DNA of 64,000 nucleotides from Staphylotrichum longicolle (Eukaryota; Ascomycota; Sordariomycetes; Sordariales; Chaetomiaceae). The notes under the pieces are model-generated. The model ran no database searches. It saw only the letters and a program-made list of their open reading frames with translations, and had not been told where the DNA came from. Shown here piece by piece: positions 57,712 to 64,000 of this stretch. Made by a program: the position numbers and the translations under genes. The stretch spans positions 682,001-746,000 of the forward strand of contig JAHCVI010000006.1 in the NCBI GenBank assembly GCA_019096155.1. The letters run 5' to 3'. Within the stretch, counting starts at the first letter, position 1. Every line of letters starts with the position of its first letter.

Positions 57712-58736
57712 CTTGAGGGGAGAGGGCAGGAGTTGTACAACGGTGACGAGGAGAGATGGAATGGCATTGCGATTTTGCTTTTGCTCGGGCGTTGCTATGG
57801 GATGAATACTCGAGGGCTATGTGATAGAGCTTTGAGGTTGAGCCTTCGGATTCGGAATGGACACTGAATCGAGCTGATGATAGAGTATCACAATGCCGAC
57901 GTCGACGTCGTTGGGAAAACGGCGACGGGCTTATTGGAGAAGGCTGAGGAAACCAGCACCACAATACGGGCCAGTGATTAATACCTACAGTGTAACACGT
58001 AGCCGAGCAAACCGTTGCCATGCATATTGCCTGGCAGGAAGATGGAGCAGTTGCAGACTTCTGGTTACATACACGTGTAGAGGCCATGGCCAGACCGCTC
58101 CAGTCCAACAACGCTAAATTACCCGGAGGTTTTTATCCACTGGTTTGCAAGAACCTTGTGTCGGTCCAAGTTGAGTTGGAAAACGACAAGTCGAGTTCGC
58201 GGCGTTGACAAGAATAAAACCTACCCAGGTCTCCGGGTCATAGATACACGTGTAGTCAGGTTGAAGCTTCCAATCGATGAACTGTGCACAACCGTGTTTC
58301 CCATGACGTAATTCACATAAGAAACACTGCCAGTCCACAGGCTGTCTGGGCGGTCTGGACCCTGCTTCGCGGGAAAATGACGGCATTCAAGGACCCTTGC
58401 TTCCGGCAGCTTTTCCACCGCGCCAGTGGGGCCGGTCGTCTCCACTGCACAGCTGTGCCGCCAAAACCAACCAACAAAACAACTTGAATCAGCCCCCGGC
58501 GGCACAAGGCACCTCCGACGTCAACGCTTCTTCTGCATGCCTGGGGTTTTAGTGCAGACGCTTGCCTCAACCAGATCTTTTTCGCAAAACCCAACGAGAC
58601 AGCCCTGCAGACCTCAACTTCCCTCCATCAGTCCTCTACTCACCAAATCTCGAGAGCCTCTTGCAACCTCGACTTCGACCGCCGACCCCGGAAGAGACTC
58701 CGCAAGCGGTGAAGAGAACACCAACCCCCCAACATC
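57712..58736. other. Tandem intergenic, about 1.0 kb
   Basis: This is the UCH 3' flank followed by the phosphatidylserine synthase promoter and leader. A Pro/Ser-codon open frame near 58426-58989 overlaps the downstream gene in another frame and is not called. Confidence 0.55.
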
Positions 58737-59733
58737 ATGTCCAAGCGAACCAGCGCAACAGTCGCGAATGGCGCCGCGTCGAAAGACGACCGCCAGAGCA
58801 GCCCGCCTAGTATGTCCCGATTTCCCCTCCCAGCGGCAGCGCAGGTCCGTCGAAGAAAAGAGAAAAACCCCCGCTAACCCCCGCTGCAGTAACAGACAAG
58901 CAAAAAGTCCTGCTCTCCACCGACGCCGGCCACTTCTCGCTCATCCGCGCCCTGCATCTGGCAGATCTGATTACCGAGCTGAACGGTGAGTAGTAGCCGG
59001 AGCAACAGCACGACGATCCTTTCCGAGCATGCGAAAGAAGACGATGTGGCTGACAAGCAATAATTACCCCCCTTTCCAGGCCTCTGCGGCATCCTCTCCC
59101 TGTTCTCCTCGATGCGCTACTGCCTCGGCGACCCAACACAGCACGGCAACCTGTGGGCTGCGCTCTTCTTCCTGCCCTTCGGGCTCTTCTTCGACTTTCT
59201 CGACGGCAAGGTCGCGCGGTGGAGGAAGAAGAGCAGCATGATGGGGCAGGAGCTTGACTCGCTCGCCGATCTGGTATGTCATTACACAAAACACTCCCAC
59301 CAACCAACCAACCACCCCCCTTCTTCCACCCCCAAAACAAAACTAACACCTCCCCGCTCAACAGATCTCCTTCGGCGTCTCCCCCGCCGCCCTCGCCTTC
59401 GCCATCGGCATCCGCACGCCCCTCGACCACCTCTGCCTGGCCTTCTTCGTGCTGTGCGGCCTGACGCGCCTGGCCCGCTTCAACGTCACCGCCACCTCGA
59501 TCCCCAAGGACGCCAACGGCAAGGCCAAATACTTCGAGGGCACGCCCATCCCGACGACGCTGGGCCTCGACGCGCTCATGGGCTGGTGGCTCTCCCGCGG
59601 CTGGATCCACGACGCGCTGCCCGGCGGCGTGTGGTTCTCCGGCACCGTGCTCGAGGTGCACCCCGTCGTGCTGCTGTTCATGGTGCACGGGTGTTTGATG
59701 ACGAGCAGGACGATTCATATTCCGAAGCCGTAA
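58737..59733 (+). CDS. CHO1: CDP-diacylglycerol-serine O-phosphatidyltransferase (phosphatidylserine synthase)
   Basis: A 243-residue ER membrane enzyme that makes phosphatidylserine from CDP-diacylglycerol and serine, the entry to de novo phosphatidylethanolamine and phosphatidylcholine synthesis. Four exons: 58737-58809, 58890-58985, 59080-59273, 59365-59733, all in frame ([36 protein letters not shown]). The CDP-alcohol phosphotransferase signature D-G-x2-A-R-x8-G-x3-D-x3-D is complete (D98, G99, A102, R103, G112, D116, D120). Hydrophobic helices surround it ([44 protein letters not shown]). The sequence [12 protein letters not shown] and the motif EGTPIPTT are typical of the serine-specific group. 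Start and length fit fungal orthologues. Confidence 0.94.
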
Positions 59734-60253
59734 AGGCTCTTTTCCTTCATGTTGTTGTCCGGTTTGTGGAGGGAAGGGAAGGGGACGGGGGGGGGGGGGT
59801 TAGAGGAAGTTTTGGTTTTGCGTGGTGAGGGAAAGGAAGGAAGAGAGGGGGCTAGGGGTTGGGGGCTGGTAGGGGACAGCGAACATCGATACATATATAC
59901 AGTTCTACTCTGCTCTCTCAAAGCGGGAATGCGATGGGTGAAACCGTTTTTGTTTTTTGGGCTGCTTGGTTGGGTTTTGAGAATATGGTTGTTGTAGGCT
60001 CTACGGACGGCGTTGGTTTATCGCGCTCTGGCTGGACGGGCGGTCATAGACTTGTGACTGGCATTGCAAATCACAATCTGACTTTGGGCTCGACTTGTGT
60101 GTCTCGTGTGATGACGGCTGCTTTATTATTGTTCGCACCACGAGCACACACACCAAAAGCAGTGCACATAAGGCACAACGTAGAATCCGTATTTTCGATA
60201 CACCCCTCTTCCAACGCCACGCACCAACTGCCTCTCTACAACGAGACCGGCGT
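59734..60253. other. Convergent intergenic, 520 bp
   Basis: The phosphatidylserine synthase (+) and threonyl-tRNA synthetase (-) 3' UTRs face each other here. It contains a G13 homopolymer and G/T-rich sequence; no gene is seen. Confidence 0.6.
59787..59799. repeat. G13 homopolymer
   Basis: Thirteen consecutive G residues lie 53 bp after the phosphatidylserine synthase stop, within its likely 3' UTR. Confidence 0.95.
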
Positions 60254-63200
60254 CTAAGCCTTGTCCGCCTTGTCTGCCTTCTCCTGATGCGGGAACGGGT
60301 TGTACATCCCCCTGTCCGTCTTGAGCTTGCGCAGCTTCTCAATCGCCACATCGAGGTCAACGGGCACGTCGCGGGCCTGGGTCGAGGTGTCGTCGCGGTA
60401 GCGAATGTTGACCTTGCGGTTGCGCATCTCGTCGTCGCCGACCACGAGGCAGAAGTTGTCTGAAATTCCCCGGTTAGTATTTCGACTCAGTTGGGTATGG
60501 TAAAGTCAGGGGACGAACATTGAGCCAGCTGGCCGTTGCGGATCTTCTTTTGGAGGGTGTTGCCGCTGCTGTCGACATCTGGAATAGGTAGTCAGTACGT
60601 GACCAGGTTCAAGAGAGGATTTATGGGAGACATACCAACGTGGAAGCGCTCCTTCTTCAGCAGCGCAGCAACCTCCTTGGCGTAGCCCAAGAAGCCCATG
60701 CCGACCGGGATGACAATAACCTGGCGCGGCGACATCCAGAAGGGCCACTTGCCAGCAAAATGCTCGGCCAGAATGGCAGTGAAGCGCTCGATGCTGCCAG
60801 CCATGGCGCGGTGGATCATGACGGGGCGGGCGCAGCCAGGGGTCACGGGCTTCTTGACCAGGAGGGCCTTCTTCTTCTCTTTGCCGTCCCTCTTGTCGGC
60901 ATCCTCGACCGCCGGGGCCGCGGCCGGAGCGGGAGCCGGCTCTGCGGCATCCGTCTTCTCCTTGTGCGCATGCGCACCCTCGGCAGTCTGGTACTCAAGA
61001 GAGAAGTTGATGGGTTGCTGGAAGTCGAGCTGGATGGTGGCGCATTGCCATTGTCTCTGTGGGGATGGTCAGCTTTCATTCAACGACACACTTGGAAGAT
61101 GGACATACGTTAAGGCAGTCCTGTCGGAATTCATGGTTAGCAATAGTGGCATCAAAACCTCGGCTTCCCCGGGGCACTCACCAGAACAGCGATGTCGACC
61201 TTTGGCCCATAAAAGGCACCATCGCCAGCGTTCAGCTCCCAAGTGACACCGGCATTGGAGGCGGCAAACTCGTCGAGGGCTTCCTTGAGGCGCGCCTCGG
61301 CACGATCCCAAGTTTCAATCTCACCCATGTACTTGTCCGGGCGGGTGGACAGCTTGAGCTTGAAAGTGAGACCCAACATGCCGTAGAAGGAGCTCATGAA
61401 GTCGAAGAGATCGGCAACTTCCTCCTTGATCTGGTCCTCGCGGCAGACTAAGGCGGATCAGCAAACAGCGCGGCCGAGGAGGCAGACCGACTTACAAATG
61501 TGAGCATCATCCTGCTGGAACCGCCTGACTCTTGTCAGACCGCTCAGGGCGCCACTGGCCTCGTTGCGGTGGAGGACGCCGAAGTCTGCGAGACGCAGCG
61601 GCAACTCCTTGTGACTCCGTTCCTGGCAAAAATGTTAGCAGGAAATCTTTCCAGCATATTTGTGGACAAAAGCAAGGGCTTACCCTGTGACGGAACATCA
61701 TCGCGTGTGCTAAAACCACCAGTCAGCCGGTATTACTTTGACAGGTGCAGGGCGAGACGTACCTGGGCAGTTCATGGGCTTGAGGCCAAACTGCTCCTTG
61801 TCCACATCAAGCAGGAACATGTCCTCCTTGTAGTGAGCCAAATGGCCCGACTGTTCCCAAAGCGAGACGTTGAACATGTTGGGGGTCATGACCTCATCGT
61901 AGCCACGGTTCCAGTACTCCTCCTTGATGTACTCGGTGATGGCGTTGTGGATGCGCATGCCGTGCGGCAGCCACATGGCGGAGCCTGGGGAGGTCTCGTC
62001 AAAGTAAAAGAGTTCCTGCTGCTTTCCGATCAGACGGTGGTCGCGCTTGGCGGCCTCTTCGAGGAACTTCTTGTGAGCGGCCATCTGCTTCTTGTCCGGG
62101 AAGGACACGCCGTAGATCCGCTGGAGAGAGTCGTTGTTGGCATCGCCGAGGAAGCTGGGCTACGGTCAGCTGAAGCCCATGAGGGCGGTTGCAAGCGGGA
62201 CCCATACTAGGAGGAGGAGTTCTTCATAATGGCAAACGCCTCAATGCGGCTGGTATCCGGCACATCTGCTCGGGTCAGCATTGCCCAGCTCTAAGTTGTC
62301 TAGAACAGACACCGAGGAAAACCAGTCAAAAATGGGTTACGTACGGGGTCCACGGCACAGATCGCTATTGCAACCAAGTCAGTGACTGCCTGCGTTAGGT
62401 GTGGAAGAGGCCAGACTTACATCAGGGGACCGTTCCTGTAAACAGTGGTTCTTGTGCCGTCTGCGATCTTGTCCTTGATGATGTGCACCTTGTAGGGGTT
62501 GTAGGCAAACATCTTGAGAAGATCCTCTTTGCTCATTTCCTGCGACTCGTGTAAGTCATTGCAAACCGACCCCCACACACAACGCGGTGCCATGTCCGGC
62601 CACGTGTGGGCTCCTTCTTCAGACGTACCAGTCTCTGGAAAGGCTGCTTCTCCTTCACAATCTTGCCGACGATGCTCTCGAGGGGCGCCCAGTCGGTGGA
62701 CTGAACGGCAGCGCCACCCGGCAGTGCCATCTCGTAGTAGAATCCATTGTCCACAGCTGTAACGGGAGCGGTCAGATCGGTGCGCTGAGCATTCGCGGGG
62801 AAAAACATGGGGCGTACGGGGACCGATGCACAGCGAGCAGCCAAATCTCCGCTCGCAAGCCTCGCCGAGGATGTGGGCGCTGGAGTGCCCTGGGGGCGTT
62901 GTGCGTTAGCCATTGTCTGGTCCGAGAATCGAATGACCACCCCTTACAAAACACGAATTTGCCCTGGTCGTCGTTGAAATCGAGCAACTCAAGCTTGCAG
63001 CTCTTCTCGAGGGGCCGGTCAAGATCCCACAGGTGCTCTCCATCGATCCTCGCGACAACGGTGCGCTTGTACAGGCTGTTGGAGATGCCCTTGGCGATCT
63101 CGCCAGGGGTGGTCTCGTATGCTTTGCCGGTCTTGACATTGCCGTCGGGCATGGTGATCAGGATGTCATCGCGCGGCTTCTTGGCGAGCTCCTCCTGCTG

Positions 63201-63383
63201 CTCCTTGTACAGACGGTCGAACAGGTCGAGGCGCTCCTGGAGGAAGGCGGCGGGGGGGTTCATCTCGAGGGGCCCGGCGCTGGCATCGGCTGCTGCCGCG
63301 CCCTTGTCCTTCTTCTCCTTTTTGGGCTTCTTGTCACCGCCGCCAATGGCGGCTTTCTGCAGCGCTTCGGTAACTTTCTCCAT
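60254..63383 (-). CDS. THS1: Threonyl-tRNA synthetase
   Basis: A 780-residue class II aminoacyl-tRNA synthetase. Fourteen exons on the minus strand: 62948-63383, 62818-62889, 62629-62756, 62421-62539, 62345-62364, 62208-62265, 61763-62154, 61684-61709, 61496-61622, 61182-61447, 61109-61120, 60636-61056, 60519-60578, 60254-60459; the sum is in frame and every junction restores family sequence. Domains in order: Lys/Ala-rich N-terminal extension; TGS domain ([20 protein letters not shown]); editing domain with [12 protein letters not shown]; catalytic core with motif 1 region ([20 protein letters not shown]), zinc-binding Cys in [15 protein letters not shown], motif 2 ([20 protein letters not shown]) and motif 3 ([11 protein letters not shown]); and anticodon-binding domain ([20 protein letters not shown]). 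A roughly 50-residue segment rich in Ala, Pro, Lys and acidic residues (about 577-627) interrupts the core just before motif 3. Exons of 20, 26 and 12 nt are notable. No mitochondrial presequence is evident. Confidence 0.95.
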
Positions 63384-63955
63384 GGTGGTGTCCGCGTGCG
63401 AGGGTTGTGTCGGAGTGTGCAATTCGGCGGCAAAAGGTTCGAAAATGCAGTCTCTGCGGCCCCTGAAACCCGTCCGTGAGTCACTTCAGACGGTATGATC
63501 CTGGAGGGGTTCAGGTCAACAACCAAACTCGGTAAATTTGCTGCGGTGGGACGGACACGGTGCACACTACCCCGCGATCGATAAGGGACCCCGGCCAGGG
63601 ATTAGCGTCTGTCACAGCGCAAGGAGCTCGGACCATTTGCCCTGTCGCTTGCTGATAGCCCGGTATTATTGGACCGCGAACAGGGAATTACAGCAGCCCA
63701 GAACGACATTCCTTACGAAAGTACACCTGCAGGAGGAACTTATCCAGGAACTTGCCCAAGATCCATATTAGACTAACCTAGCACTCCCGCACGCAGCAGC
63801 TCGCCCTCTTCGTCGGGAATTCCCGACAGCTTCCCCTCCGCGGACGAGGCCTGCGCTAGCTCTCACCAACACCGGAACCCAGCCGTGACCAATTCCCCAA
63901 ATCACCAGCCGTTACGCCAAGGAACATTTGCGCCTGGCCAGCGACTCGTTACGCA
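63384..63955. other. Divergent intergenic, 572 bp
   Basis: This lies between the threonyl-tRNA synthetase start (-) and the F-box gene start (+) and should hold both promoters. No gene or RNA is supported in it. Confidence 0.55.
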
Positions 63956-64000
63956 ATGCGTTCATCTCTCGAAGACATCCCCGACGAGATCATCCGCCAT
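63956..64000 (+). CDS. F-box protein, N-terminal 15 residues only
   Basis: The first ATG of this frame opens MRSSLEDIPDEIIRH, which runs into the right edge of the window. The sequence L-x-D-[IL]-P-x-E-[IL]-[IL] is the start of an F-box, the Skp1-binding motif of SCF ubiquitin ligases, and fungal F-box proteins often begin within a few residues of it. The substrate-binding part is outside the window, so nothing more can be said of its role. Confidence 0.6.
   Translation, partial: MRSSLEDIPDEIIRH

Noticed and set aside
1..64000. Secondary-metabolite cluster, virus or transposon remnants
   Set aside because: All recognised genes are housekeeping or regulatory; I found no terminal repeats, integrase or reverse-transcriptase motifs, and no AT-rich RIP-like blocks.

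Overview
The window is nuclear DNA of a filamentous ascomycete, most likely a sordariomycete (Sordariales/Chaetomiaceae-like). This rests on GC-rich coding sequence, many short GT-AG introns (about 48-140 nt, often with a CTGAC or CTAAC branch site), gene types typical of Pezizomycotina (ApsB/Mto1, augmin HAUS1, delta-8 sphingolipid desaturase, Skn7, a nucleoporin Pom152), and roughly one gene per 4 kb on both strands. I see no transposon, CRISPR array, rRNA or convincing tRNA, and no secondary-metabolite cluster.

Layout, left to right: 3' part of dihydrolipoyl dehydrogenase (+); cytochrome-b5 delta-8 sphingolipid desaturase (+); a 60-residue SMP-like protein (+); VAC14 (+, nine exons); HAUS1 (-) and ApsB/Mto1 (+), divergent from a shared 0.75 kb intergenic region; metacaspase (-, seven exons); a conserved fungal protein of unknown function (-); a single-pass membrane protein with two NPFxD motifs in its cytoplasmic tail (+); a Whi5/Nrm1-type G1/S regulator (-); a zincin metallopeptidase with a jacalin-like C-terminus (+); eIF2B epsilon (-); the response regulator/HSF-type factor SKN7 (-); POM152 (-); a UCH-family deubiquitinase (+); phosphatidylserine synthase (+); threonyl-tRNA synthetase (-, fourteen exons); and the first codons of an F-box protein (+) at the right edge.

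The genes are mostly unrelated housekeeping functions. The one clear functional pairing is HAUS1 next to ApsB: both act in gamma-tubulin-dependent microtubule nucleation and they face away from each other across one intergenic region. VAC14, the desaturase, phosphatidylserine synthase and the NPFxD protein all concern membranes, but nothing suggests they are co-regulated.

The most notable sequence-level observations are: (1) apparent single-base frameshifts in otherwise well conserved genes, one in SKN7 just after the HSF domain, three compensating ones in the SKN7 C-terminal linker, and one in the Whi5-like gene. Those in SKN7 after the HSF domain and in the Whi5-like gene fall in short G/C runs, so they may be assembly errors or real lesions. 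(2) The NPFxD pair in an orphan membrane protein, suggesting a Sla1-type endocytic cargo. (3) Micro-exons of 12, 17, 20 and 26 nt. (4) Stop-free introns of length 3n in VAC14 and the metacaspase. (5) A charged insertion just before motif 3 of threonyl-tRNA synthetase. Exon limits were read by eye from splice consensus, phase and protein-family continuity; no alignment or RNA data were available.
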